DNA from: Arthrobacter gallicola
GTDB lineage: Bacteria > Actinomycetota > Actinomycetes > Actinomycetales > Micrococcaceae
Assembly: GCF_014836775.1 (NCBI RefSeq)
Contig: NZ_JACSQD010000002.1
Span: 242,674 to 306,673 of the forward strand
Direction: 5' to 3'
DNA length: 64,000 nucleotides
Both the position numbers and the translations under genes were made by a program. The notes below the pieces were generated by a model that saw only the letters and a list, made by a program, of their open reading frames with translations, ran no database searches and was not told where the DNA came from. The stretch's first letter is position 1. Each line of letters begins with the position of its first letter. Positions 8,476 through 16,607 of this stretch are shown here, piece after piece.

Positions 8476-8726
8476 AGCAGCGTCCTGTTCAACGGGGTCG
8501 TCCCCGTATCAAAGGAAATGAGCGGGTCGTCCCGCCCATCAAGTTCGCGGCTGCTGTCCAGTGGTACCGGTACCCGGTGTGGCGGCCGGACAGCGTGTGG
8601 CTGCTCCCAATTATAGCCAACGTCCGGCTGCCAGCTCGGGGCTCCCGCCGCAAGGGCCTTGACCCGGGCGGCTGCGCCGTTAGATTTGGGGCCATACACC
8701 CGCCGTCCACCTGCATGGGAGCAGCC

Positions 8727-9137
8727 ATGGAACGCATGATTTTCCCCAACCTGCCGGTCAATGATCTGGCCGCGTCCACGAACTTCTACCTGGGACTCGG
8801 TTTCGAGAAGAACGACCTGTTCAGTGACGAGCAGGCCACCGCCGTCGTCATCTCGGATGCGATCGTAGTGATGCTCCTGGAAAAGAGCTTCTTCCAGAGC
8901 TTTTTGGCCGACGGCGATGCGGTGCATACGGATGCGTCCAGCAAGGCGGTCATTAACGGCATCAGCTGCGCCAGCCGCGCTGAGGTCGATGCCCTGCTGG
9001 CGAAGGTCGAGCCCGCGGGCGGGGCCATCTACTCTCCGGCCCGGGAAATGATGCCCGGTATGTATTCGGGCTCCTGCACCGATCCGGACGGGCATATCTG
9101 GGAATTTATGTGGATGGACCCGGCCAGCGCGCAGTAA
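8727..9137 (+). CDS. VOC-superfamily (glyoxalase/bleomycin-resistance-like) protein
   Basis: A 136-aa paired beta-alpha-beta-beta-beta protein. The first module opens with IFPNLPVNDLAASTNFYLGLGF and the second ends with SCTDPDGHIWEFMWMD, the standard VOC terminal strand carrying a metal-binding glutamate. The ATG at 8727 has GGGAG just ahead; the frame is open to 8577 but the extra residues do not resemble the fold. Members range from glyoxalase I to dioxygenases and antibiotic-sequestering proteins, and nothing here fixes the substrate. It lies between the divergent antiporter and the SorC regulator. Confidence 0.88.
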   Translation: MERMIFPNLPVNDLAASTNFYLGLGFEKNDLFSDEQATAVVISDAIVVMLLEKSFFQSFLADGDAVHTDASSKAVINGISCASRAEVDALLAKVEPAGGAIYSPAREMMPGMYSGSCTDPDGHIWEFMWMDPASAQ

Positions 9138-9263
9138 GCGCGCCGGCCGGACCCGGAAAACAGCCGCGGCGGCGGCCCGCACGCCCAGCCGGGAGGTGAC
9201 TTCAGTCATCTAGAATCAGCTGAACAACACCTAGTCGATCAGGCGGAGAAGGCGGGCTGAACC

Positions 9264-10211
9264 ATTACCGGACCAGGCACGTCACACGAAGAGCTGCTGG
9301 CCAGGATCGGCCGGGACTACTACCTCAGCAACCACTCCAAGGTGGAAATCGCCCGGAACTACGGCCTCTCACGCTTCCAGGTGGCCCGTTATCTGGACGA
9401 AGCCCGCGCCCTGGGCATCGTGAACATCGATGTCCGCTTCCCGGAGGCTGCCACAGACCTGGACCCGGCCAGCCTGGCCGCGGCACTGGGCGTCGACCGG
9501 GTGCGGATCACCCCTACCGGCCCGGACGACCGCGCCACCCGGGAAGCCATGGCCAGGGACACGGCGGCGGAAATCATGGCCGTTGCAGCACCCGGGGCCA
9601 GTATCGGCATCTCCTGGTCCCGCACCCTGGACCTGGCTGCCGGCCATGTCACCCACCTGCCCGCCTGCGACATAGTCCAGCTGGCCGGAGCGCTGCCCGT
9701 CCCCGGCAGCGGCAATTCACTGGAGCTGATCCAGAGCCTGGGCCGGCACGACGGCGTCCGGACCTGGCCGCTGTGGGCGCCGCTGGTGGTGGAAGACGCC
9801 CACACCGCAGACAGCCTGCGCCGCCAGCCGGAAATTGCCGACACACTCAGCAAGGCCGGCGCGCTGGATTCCGCCGTCGTGGCTGTCGGGGCGTGGGCAC
9901 CCGGGCTCTCCACCGTCTGGAACCGGGTGGATAACCGGCTGAGGCTGGAGGCGGCCAACGCCGGGGCCGTCGCCGAATGCTCCGGCCGCCTGCTGGATGC
10001 TGAGGGCAATCCAGTGAGTTCCGAACTCGATGACCGGGTTCTGGCGGTGACCGTGGCCCAGTTGAAGAACACCCCCAAGGTGGTGGCGGTGGCCCAGGGC
10101 GCGGCGCGCGCCGATGCCCTGCATGCGGTGCTGGCCGCCGGATTCGCCACCACCCTGCTGATCGACAGTGAACTCGCCGTTGCCCTTTCGGGGCGCCCCC
10201 TCCCCGCTTAG
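9264..10211 (+). CDS. SorC/DeoR-type sugar-binding transcriptional regulator
   Basis: A regulator of about 315 aa with an N-terminal helix-turn-helix (SKVEIARNYGLSRFQVARYL) and the large C-terminal sugar-phosphate-binding domain of the SorC family (ASIGISWSRTLDLAAGHV is the ligand-loop region). The GTG at 9342 would remove the first helix, which homologues keep as LLARIGRDYYLS. Upstream in frame, before the TGA at 9258, the only plausible initiators are ATT 9264 and CTG 9294/9297. I use ATT, which has GAAGGCGGG ahead and gives family length. Such proteins control polyol or sugar operons; the mannitol-dehydrogenase-like gene at 12053 is a possible target. Part of this gene is duplicated at 7159. 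Confidence 0.85.
   Translation: MTGPGTSHEELLARIGRDYYLSNHSKVEIARNYGLSRFQVARYLDEARALGIVNIDVRFPEAATDLDPASLAAALGVDRVRITPTGPDDRATREAMARDTAAEIMAVAAPGASIGISWSRTLDLAAGHVTHLPACDIVQLAGALPVPGSGNSLELIQSLGRHDGVRTWPLWAPLVVEDAHTADSLRRQPEIADTLSKAGALDSAVVAVGAWAPGLSTVWNRVDNRLRLEAANAGAVAECSGRLLDAEGNPVSSELDDRVLAVTVAQLKNTPKVVAVAQGAARADALHAVLAAGFATTLLIDSELAVALSGRPLPA
9528..9678 (+). repeat. Parent copy of the 151-bp direct repeat
   Basis: This is the in-gene copy of the segment also found at 7159-7309 (149/151 identical, offset 2369 bp, same orientation). Homologous recombination between the two would excise the antiporter and VOC genes. Confidence 0.9.
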
Positions 10212-10297
10212 GCCCCAGTGCAGCCACCGGGCAGCATAGTGACGGGGACCACGTGATTAGCAGCTCCGGCAAGGGTGCTGTAGAGTTCTAAGTACGA

Positions 10298-10374
10298 CGC
10301 GGGGTGGAGCAGTTCGGTAGCTCGCTGGGCTCATAACCCAGAGGTCGCAAGTTCAAATCTTGCCCCCGCAACCA
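10298..10374 (+). tRNA. tRNA-fMet (CAU), initiator
   Basis: A 77-nt tRNA with an encoded CCA end. It begins CGCGGGG and its acceptor partner reads CCCCCGC followed by A-A-CCA, giving the unpaired C1:A72 that defines bacterial initiator tRNAs. The anticodon stem CTGGG/CCCAG encloses the loop CTCATAA with anticodon CAT and three consecutive G:C pairs on each side, also an initiator hallmark. The T-loop is GTTCAAATC. A strong terminator follows within six bases. Confidence 0.97.
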
Positions 10375-10379
10375 TTATG

Positions 10380-10422
10380 AAATAGTCCTGAACCGGCATT
10401 AGCCGGTCGGGACTATTTTTTT
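10380..10422 (+). terminator. Rho-independent terminator of tRNA-fMet
   Basis: AAATAGTCC (10380-10388) pairs with GGACTATTT (10410-10418), with an inner CCGG/CCGG pairing, and runs directly into T residues to 10422. It closes the tRNA transcript. Confidence 0.92.
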
Positions 10423-10632
10423 GCCCTGGCACCGCATCGAGCCCGGTTTTGCGGGAAGTCATGAACGAAGAGTTGTGACACAGATATTAAGGCCCGGCAT
10501 CCGTCATTGACTATTATCAGCGTTGAACGGATGGGATTCTTTGCTGCCCATCAATAGGGCTATACAGCGGTAAAAGAGTGCGCTTCGACCAGACAAGTGC
10601 GTCCATTCACCCCGCAGGAAGTAAGGACAGTT

Positions 10633-12045
10633 TTGGAAACCACTCTGAACCGCCGGCTTGGGGTGCCCGGCATCGTCTTGATGGTGATTGCCGCCGCCGC
10701 GCCGATCACCGTAGTCGCCGCGAATTTCCCCATCATTATTACGGTTTCGGGGTCAATCGCTGTTCCACTGATGGCGCTCACCGCGATGGTGATCCTGCTG
10801 CTTTTCTCGGTCGGATTCTCCTGGATGACACCCCGTGTGCCCGATGCCGGCGCCTTCTACTCCTACGTCGATAAGGGACTGGGCAGGCGGGCCGGGCTGG
10901 GCACTGCGGGGATCGCGCTGTTCGCGTATGTACTGCTGACCGTCTCCATGACCTGTTACCTCGGCGTGCAGGCAGGCAACCTGATCCACCTGTGGACCGG
11001 GGCGGCAGTGCCCTGGTGGTTAATCTCTGCCGTAATGCTGGTCATTGTTGGACTCCTTGGCTTCCGCGACATCAATCTTTCCGCGAAGGTCCTCGGCATT
11101 GTCCTGGTGCTGGAAGTCGTGGCCGTACTGGCCATTGATCTTGGCGTGCTTTTTTCCGGACGGGAACTGACTTCCACCCCCTTTAGCCCGGCGGAAGCCC
11201 TGTCAGGGGCTCCGGGACTGGGCGTGCTTTTCGTTTTCCTGGGATTCTTCGGATTCGAGGCTACCGCGGTATTCCGCAATGAGGCACGCAATCCGGAACG
11301 CACCATTCCGCGCGCAACCTACATTGCCGTCCTGTCGATCGGAGCCCTGTACGCTCTGTCATCCTGGCTGGTCATCAGCGGACTCGGTGAGGAAACCGCA
11401 GTCACCGCTTCGAGCGAAAATCCGGACCAGGTGGTGATCGGCCTGGCAGGGCAGGTAGTGGCTCCCATCATGGCCGATTTAGTCCAGGTGCTGGTGGTAA
11501 CCAGCATGTTCGCCTGCATGCTGGCGTTCCACAACATCGTGACCCGGTACCTGTTCACCCTCGGCCAGCGCGGCGTTCTGCCCGGGAGCCTGGCCCAGGT
11601 GCACCGCAGGCACCACGCCCCGTCCCGGGCATCGCTGTGGGTCAGTGCCGTAACATCGGCCGTTGTTGTAGTTTCAGCCGCCGCTCAGCTGGATCCCGTG
11701 CTGCAGATCTACACCTGGTACTCGGGGGCGGGCGCGATCGGCGTCATTGTAATGATGGCGCTGACCAGCTTCGCCGTGGTGGTTTTCGGGTCCAAGACCC
11801 GGAAGGCCGCCGGCCAGGCTCCCCCCGCCATGGTCACAACGGCAGCGGTTCTGGGCGGCATAGGCCTGCTGCTGGTGCTGGCGCTCTCGATCTGGAATTT
11901 CCCGCTTCTGGTGGGCGGTGGTCTCGCGGCGGTTATCTGGGGAGCCGCGCTGGTGATCGTCTTTGCGGCGGCCGCGTCGCTGCCCCGCCGGGCAGGGATG
12001 ACCCCCGCTGCGGAGGAGCCGGCCATTCTCGAGCCGCGGCCGTAG
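10633..12045 (+). CDS. APC-family amino acid permease
   Basis: A 470-aa protein with about 12 membrane segments of the amino acid-polyamine-organocation family. VPGIVLMVIAAAAPITVVA is the conserved first helix with its substrate-contact region, followed by VPDAGAFYSYVDKGLGRRAG in the loop after helix 2. FFGFEATAVFRNEARNPERT is the helix 6 signature. The start is taken as TTG 10633, which has AAGGA five bases ahead; the frame stays open to GTG 10597 without such a site. The 210 bases between the tRNA terminator and this start are AT-richer and hold no gene. No regulator adjoins and the substrate is not predictable. Confidence 0.88.
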   Translation: METTLNRRLGVPGIVLMVIAAAAPITVVAANFPIIITVSGSIAVPLMALTAMVILLLFSVGFSWMTPRVPDAGAFYSYVDKGLGRRAGLGTAGIALFAYVLLTVSMTCYLGVQAGNLIHLWTGAAVPWWLISAVMLVIVGLLGFRDINLSAKVLGIVLVLEVVAVLAIDLGVLFSGRELTSTPFSPAEALSGAPGLGVLFVFLGFFGFEATAVFRNEARNPERTIPRATYIAVLSIGALYALSSWLVISGLGEETAVTASSENPDQVVIGLAGQVVAPIMADLVQVLVVTSMFACMLAFHNIVTRYLFTLGQRGVLPGSLAQVHRRHHAPSRASLWVSAVTSAVVVVSAAAQLDPVLQIYTWYSGAGAIGVIVMMALTSFAVVVFGSKTRKAAGQAPPAMVTTAAVLGGIGLLLVLALSIWNFPLLVGGGLAAVIWGAALVIVFAAAASLPRRAGMTPAAEEPAILEPRP

Positions 12046-12052
12046 GACGCGT

Positions 12053-13543
12053 TTACGCCGTCCCGGCCCCGCCTGCAGCCAGCTTTTCCACCGTGGCCCG
12101 GGCGCCGGCGTCGTGCAGCAATGCCAGCGCCTCGGTGTAGGCCTGCACAAACCGGTCGTTTGACGCCAGGTCGCCGAAAAGCTCCGGCTGGGAAATGAAG
12201 GCAAGCGGATCCTCGCGGTTCCGGGAGGCCGCTGCCATCAGCGGTCCACGCAGCCGGTCCACCACCGTGATCGGTTCGCCCTGTTCATCGGTGCCCTCGG
12301 TGTACCTGGCCCAGCTGGCGACGATCGCCGCCGAGCGGTGAATCTCCCCGCCGGCGGCGAGGTTTTCGCGGATAACAGGGAGCAGCCACTTCGGAATCCG
12401 GTCGGAGCTTTCGGCACAGAGCCGGGCCAGGGTGTCACGGACGTATTCGTTGGAGAAGCGCTCGATCAGCTTGCGCTTGTAGGCCTGCAGGTCGACGCCG
12501 GGCAGCGGCTTCAGGGTGGGAGTGGCCTCCAGATCCATGTAGTCCAGCAGGAACCGGGCGAACAGCGGGTCCTGGCACACCTCGTGCGCGTACCGGTATC
12601 CGGCCAGATACCCGAAGTAGCACTGGCCCTGGTGACTGGCGTTGAGCAGCCGCAGCTTCATAAGCTCAAAGGGTTCGACGTCGTCCACCACCTGCACCCC
12701 GGCGTCCTCGAACGGCGGACGGCCGAGCGGAAAGTCCTCCTCCAGCACCCACTGTTCAAAATCCTCGCTCACCACGGGCCAGGCGTCCTCCACACCGAAG
12801 TCCTCGGCGACCATGGCGCGGTCCTCCTCGGTGGTGACGGGGGTGATGCGGTCCACCATGGAGTTGGGAAACGCCACGTTGTCCCGCATCCATTCCCCCA
12901 GCCCGGGCGCGCGCAGGTCCGCGTAGGCGGTGAACATTCTCCGTGCCACATCGCCGTTGCCCTGAATGTTGTCGCAGGACATCACCGTGAACGGCGGCAA
13001 GCCGCGCTCCCGCCGGCGGACCAGCGCCTCGGTGACCAGCCCAAAAACCGTTGAGGGCACTGCCCCGGGTTCCAGGTCGGCCGCCACCGCGGAATTGCCG
13101 GCGTCGAATTCGCCGGTGACGTGGTGGAAGTTGTAGCCGCCCTCGGTGATGGTCAGGGAAACTATGCGGGTGCCGGGTGCGGCCATCTTTTCGATCACCG
13201 CTTCGGGATCCTCCGGCGCCAGCAGGTACTCGACGATTGAGCCGATGACCCGCCCCTCGCGGGTGCCGTCCGGGTGCTTGAGAACAAGGGTGTACAGGCA
13301 GTCCTGGCTGTCCACGACCGTCTTCATGGCGGCGTCGCCCGGTAGCACGCCCACCCCGCAGATTCCCCAGTCGAGTGCCTGGCCGGCGTTCATCAGCCGG
13401 TCGACGTACATGGCCTGGTGGGCGCGGTGGAACCCCCCAACACCGAAGTGGACTATGCCCACGCTGATCGCCGAACGGTCGTAGGCCGGGACAGACAATG
13501 TCTCCGGCAGGCCGGACAGGGCTGCTGTGCTGAGTTTGCTCAT
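12053..13543 (-). CDS. Mannitol 2-dehydrogenase family oxidoreductase
   Basis: A 496-aa NAD-dependent polyol dehydrogenase of the long-chain mannitol/fructuronate family. The N-terminal Rossmann strand reads ISVGIVHFGVGGFHRAHQA, the highly conserved opening of the family. FTVMSCDNIQGNGDVARRM and the mid-domain PNSMVDRITPVTT are further signatures, and the catalytic lysine region KLRLLNASHQGQCYFGYLAG is present (family motif K-x-R-x-L-N). ATG 13543 with AGGTG ahead gives a normal length; an open extension to 13609 is ignored. Likely substrates are mannitol, arabitol or sorbitol. It is alone, with no transporter beside it. Similar TGCTC-containing 14-mers about 22 bp apart upstream may be regulator sites, but this is weak. 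Confidence 0.88.
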   Translation of the reverse strand: MSKLSTAALSGLPETLSVPAYDRSAISVGIVHFGVGGFHRAHQAMYVDRLMNAGQALDWGICGVGVLPGDAAMKTVVDSQDCLYTLVLKHPDGTREGRVIGSIVEYLLAPEDPEAVIEKMAAPGTRIVSLTITEGGYNFHHVTGEFDAGNSAVAADLEPGAVPSTVFGLVTEALVRRRERGLPPFTVMSCDNIQGNGDVARRMFTAYADLRAPGLGEWMRDNVAFPNSMVDRITPVTTEEDRAMVAEDFGVEDAWPVVSEDFEQWVLEEDFPLGRPPFEDAGVQVVDDVEPFELMKLRLLNASHQGQCYFGYLAGYRYAHEVCQDPLFARFLLDYMDLEATPTLKPLPGVDLQAYKRKLIERFSNEYVRDTLARLCAESSDRIPKWLLPVIRENLAAGGEIHRSAAIVASWARYTEGTDEQGEPITVVDRLRGPLMAAASRNREDPLAFISQPELFGDLASNDRFVQAYTEALALLHDAGARATVEKLAAGGAGTA

Positions 13544-13634
13544 GGTCACACCTGTTGGGAGGAGCGGATACGTGCGGCTCAATTTATCATGTGAGCACAC
13601 AGCATCCACTCAAACGAGCAAACGCAGCAGCGAG

Positions 13635-13835
13635 CTAATCCACCAGTTCTGACTGCGTTTCGATAAAGTCCCAGTCCCCGACGCCGAGAATGGGGTCGAT
13701 GACCGGTCCGCCGGCTTCAGCAATCCGGTCCTGGATTTTGGACGGAATACCGTCGTGGCGGAGGTTTTCCCGAAGCCATTGCTTGGCCGTGGTGTCCAGA
13801 TACGGCCACCACCGCTCGATCCTGATTGGTTGCAC
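13635..13835 (-). CDS. Hypothetical small protein, 66 aa
   Basis: An unrecognised 66-aa protein. GTG 13835 is preferred because AAAGGGG lies six bases ahead; an ATG-equivalent start at 13874 would add 13 residues. The peptide is soluble, rich in Trp and charged residues (RIERWWPYLDTTAKQWLREN, then VGDWDFIETQSELVD). It looks like a compact alpha-helical protein or a small toxin/antitoxin-like component, but no partner gene adjoins. It sits between the polyol dehydrogenase and pstS, all on the same strand, with its own ribosome site. Confidence 0.55.
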   Translation of the reverse strand: MQPIRIERWWPYLDTTAKQWLRENLRHDGIPSKIQDRIAEAGGPVIDPILGVGDWDFIETQSELVD

Positions 13836-13933
13836 AGCAGCCCCCTTTCCTTCGCGGTAGGTCCACCGTGCCACCGGCCCTTCAGGGGCGCAAGGGGGGC
13901 ACTGAAGACGGTCCCGGAGGGGCCTGCTTCGAC

Positions 13934-15049
13934 CTATGGCCGAACGGAGATGCTCTCGATCGCCGCGCGCGCCTGCACCGCCAGGCTGTCCGGAATCGGC
14001 GCGCTCTTCGCGGCTTCCGCGGAGGCCTGCTGGCCTTCCTCACTCACCACATACTGGCCGAACGTCTTCACGAGCTCAGCGGTGTTCGCGTCCTCATAGC
14101 TGGTGCAGAAGATCTGGTAGGAAATCAGCACCAGGGGGTAGGCGCCGGGTGCGGTGGTGGTGCGGTCCAGGTGCAGGGCTATGTCGTGTTCGCCGCGGCC
14201 CTGGACCCGGCTGGCCTGCTCGACGGCGATCGAGGCTGCCTCGGCGCTGATGGGCACGTACTCTTCGCCCACTTTTAGGTTGACGGTTCCGAGGGAATCG
14301 TCAACCACGGAGTCATCGGAGTAGGCGACGGCGCCTTCCGTGCGGGTCACGGTGCTGATCACACCGGCGCTGCCCTGGGCGTTTTCGCCGCCCAGCCCGC
14401 CGGGCCAGGACCCGGAGGGAGCGGTCGGCCATTCCTCCGGAGCGGCCTCGTGCAGGTATTCGGTGAAGTTCTCCGTGGTGCCGGAATCGTCCGCGCGGCT
14501 GACGGCGGTGATCCGCGTCTGCGGCAGCTCCACACCGGGGTTCTGCGCGGCAATCACGGGATCATTCCAGAATTCGATCTCGCCGCGGAACAGCTTGGCA
14601 ATGGTGCCGGCGTCCATGTTCAGCGAGTCGATGCCCGGCAGGTTAAAGGCCACCGCGATGGGGGAAATGTACGCAGGAATATCCATGGCGCCGTCGGGTC
14701 CGCAGGTCTCACGGGCCTCGCCGAGTTCCTCTTCCTGCAGGTAGGCGTCGGAGCCGGCGAAGTTCACGGCACCGGCCAGCAGGGCGTTACGGCCGGCTCC
14801 CGAACCGTCCGGGGAGTACTGAACCTGCACCTTGGGGTGCAGCACCCGGAAGCCGCCGATCCAGGCATCCATGGCCGGACCCTGGGCTGTCGAGCCGGAG
14901 CCGGAGATGATTCCGGCAAGGGTGGAGGTGCTGTTTTCCGCAGCTTTGCGCTGTTCCTCGCCCAGGGGGTAATCGGAGCCGCAGGCTGAGAGCGCAAGCA
15001 CTGCGGCGGCTGCGGCTGCCAGGGTACGAAGCGGACGGGAAGTGCGCAC
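13934..15049 (-). CDS. pstS: Phosphate ABC transporter substrate-binding protein PstS
   Basis: A 371-aa phosphate-binding lipoprotein. The signal peptide starts at GTG 15049 (AAAGGAG ahead) and ends with the lipobox LSAC, Cys23. Phosphate-contact signatures are all present: GIISGSGSTAQGPAMDAWI, YSPDGSGAGRNALLAG, FAGSDAYL and SRADDSGTTENFTEYL. The mature protein would sit on the outer face of the membrane and feed PstCAB, but no pstC, pstA or pstB lies nearby, so this copy is solitary. A perfect 19-bp palindrome lies 45 bp upstream of the start. Confidence 0.92.
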   Translation of the reverse strand: MRTSRPLRTLAAAAAAVLALSACGSDYPLGEEQRKAAENSTSTLAGIISGSGSTAQGPAMDAWIGGFRVLHPKVQVQYSPDGSGAGRNALLAGAVNFAGSDAYLQEEELGEARETCGPDGAMDIPAYISPIAVAFNLPGIDSLNMDAGTIAKLFRGEIEFWNDPVIAAQNPGVELPQTRITAVSRADDSGTTENFTEYLHEAAPEEWPTAPSGSWPGGLGGENAQGSAGVISTVTRTEGAVAYSDDSVVDDSLGTVNLKVGEEYVPISAEAASIAVEQASRVQGRGEHDIALHLDRTTTAPGAYPLVLISYQIFCTSYEDANTAELVKTFGQYVVSEEGQQASAEAAKSAPIPDSLAVQARAAIESISVRP

Positions 15050-15093
15050 GTTGGTGGGCTCCTTTGGGGGAAATGGCATCGGGCGACCGGGCG

Positions 15094-15112
15094 GCAGTGC
15101 ATTATGCACTGC
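15094..15112. promoter_or_regulatory. Perfect 19-bp palindrome upstream of pstS
   Basis: GCAGTGCAT-T-ATGCACTGC is a perfect inverted repeat with a single central base, lying between pstS and the divergent DUF1304 gene. It could be an operator for a dimeric regulator or form a hairpin in the pstS leader. It does not look like the direct-repeat PHO boxes of phosphate regulators. Confidence 0.5.
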
Positions 15113-15285
15113 GCTTCCCCTTCGCAACTTCAAGGCTAGCCGCCGATTAGTCTTCACCGCCAACTGGGAGCATCTCCCGCTCTTGGCTCGGCGGCTCCAG
15201 AGTGGAAGGATGAACGGCACCGCGGACCACAGCTGTTCATGCGGCATTGTCCGTCCGCCAGGGTTCCAGCGCCGAGGGGGTTGCA

Positions 15286-15669
15286 GTGCTGATTGCCGCC
15301 GCCGTATTCACGCTGGTTGCCGCCGCCGTCCACTTTTACTTCTTTGTGCTGGAATCCCTGCGCTGGACTGCTCCCGAAACCATGGACGCCTATGGAATCA
15401 CGTCGCCGCAGGACGCCGAGGCCACGCAGCCGCTGGCCTACACCCAGGGTTTCTACAGTTTGTTCCTCGGCGTGGGTGCCGTTCTGGGTGTGCTGCTGCT
15501 CGGCGTGAGCAATCCGGTTGCGGGGCTGACTCTGATGAGCTTTTCCACCGCCTGCATGGCCCTTGCGTCAGTGGTGCTGCTGGCCGGGAAATGGCCCCTG
15601 GGGCGGATCGCCCTGATCCGGGGGATACCGGCGCTGCTCGCACTGCTGCTGGCACTGCTGGGTTCCTAG
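15286..15669 (+). CDS. DUF1304 family membrane protein
   Basis: A 127-aa protein with four predicted membrane helices. The DUF1304 features are the first helix with VHFYFFVLESLRW, then the hydrophilic AYTQGFYSLFLGVGAV stretch (the conserved NQGFYN-like region) and a closing helix LIRGIPALLALLLAL. GTG 15286 with GAGGGGG ahead fits the family length; an earlier TTG at 15247 would add 13 residues unlike the family. Function is unknown. Its TAG overlaps the stop codon of the convergent alkA gene by four bases. Confidence 0.8.
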   Translation: MLIAAAVFTLVAAAVHFYFFVLESLRWTAPETMDAYGITSPQDAEATQPLAYTQGFYSLFLGVGAVLGVLLLGVSNPVAGLTLMSFSTACMALASVVLLAGKWPLGRIALIRGIPALLALLLALLGS

Positions 15670-16607
15670 GCACCGGCCTGCGCGGGCAGCGGAGCGCCGT
15701 CGTACGCGTGGTCCGTCCAGAGGTGGAAGAGGGCGTAGGCCCGCCAGGGCCGCCATGGTTCAGCCAGGCCTTCCGCTTCCCGCGCCGTGGCGACGCCGAG
15801 GGCGCGCCGCAGAATCAGGTCGCCGGGAACAAACGCATCCCGGTCCCCTCCGGCACGGACCGCCAGGTAGTCGGCGGTCCAGGGTCCGATGCCCGGCAGC
15901 GCCAGCAGCGCGGCCCGCTGACCGCCGTTCCCCACGTCAAGACCGCCGGCGACAGCGACGGAGAGTGTGTGGATGGTCCGGGACCGCGCCCCGGTGATCC
16001 GCAGGGCGGTCTGCAGCTCCCCGGCGGGAACCTCCGCCAAGGCTGATGCCGAGGGAAACAGCCGGAAGCCCCCGGGACCAGGGGTGCCGTACTCGGAAAC
16101 CAACCGGGCGCCGAAGGTCCTGGCAGCGGCGAGGGAGACCTGCTGGCCCAGCACGGTCAGCACGGCGGTTTCGAACGGGTTCACGGCTCCGGGAATCCGC
16201 AGGCCGGGGTGCCTGGCTACCAGCGGGGCCAGGCGCGGAAAGCCCGCCAGGAAGCCGTCCACGGCGGGGGTGTCTGCGTCCAGGTCCAGCCAGCGCCGGA
16301 CCAGCGCGAGGCGCGCGGCATCACCGGCCGGGGTGCCGCCGTCGAACCGCACGGTCAGTCCGTCCGCGGAACTGAACTCCACGCGTGCCAGCACCGGACC
16401 GTCCGGGGACGGCAGCAGCCGGGTCAGGGCGGCACCTGCCGCGGTGCCTTCCACGGATTCAAGTCCCGGAACTGCGTGTGCGGCCAAGCTGCGGACCAGG
16501 GGTTGCCAGGGGAACGGCCCGCCGGCTTCCAGCAGGTGGGTCCGGCCGGCCGTCTGAACTGCCTGCGTCGCCGGGATTCCGGGGACGCAGACTTCGGGGT
16601 TGCTCAT
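15666..16607 (-). CDS. alkA: AlkA-type DNA-3-methyladenine glycosylase II
   Basis: A 313-aa HhH-GPD base-excision glycosylase that removes alkylated purines. After an AlkA-like N-terminal domain (PWQPLVRSLAAHAVPGLE) comes AVNPFETAVLTVLGQQVSLA at about 141-160. The helix-hairpin-helix LPGIGPWTA lies at 237-245 and the catalytic aspartate is Asp263 in FVPGDLILRRAL. Its ATG overlaps the alkB stop codon in ATGA (16604-16607), so it is translationally coupled as the last gene of the sigma-ogt-alkB-alkA operon. Its stop overlaps the convergent DUF1304 gene by four bases. Confidence 0.92.
   Translation of the reverse strand: MSNPEVCVPGIPATQAVQTAGRTHLLEAGGPFPWQPLVRSLAAHAVPGLESVEGTAAGAALTRLLPSPDGPVLARVEFSSADGLTVRFDGGTPAGDAARLALVRRWLDLDADTPAVDGFLAGFPRLAPLVARHPGLRIPGAVNPFETAVLTVLGQQVSLAAARTFGARLVSEYGTPGPGGFRLFPSASALAEVPAGELQTALRITGARSRTIHTLSVAVAGGLDVGNGGQRAALLALPGIGPWTADYLAVRAGGDRDAFVPGDLILRRALGVATAREAEGLAEPWRPWRAYALFHLWTDHAYDGAPLPAQAGA

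Noticed and set aside
7537-8616. Plus-strand 359-codon frame opposite chaA
   Set aside because: It is an antisense shadow rich in Asp, Gln and His; chaA motifs on the minus strand are decisive.
10298-10422. tRNA as phage or island attachment site
   Set aside because: No integrase and no second copy of the tRNA 3' end were seen in the window.
15966-16557. Plus-strand frame opposite alkA
   Set aside because: It is an Arg/Ser/Pro-rich antisense frame without a ribosome site or family features.
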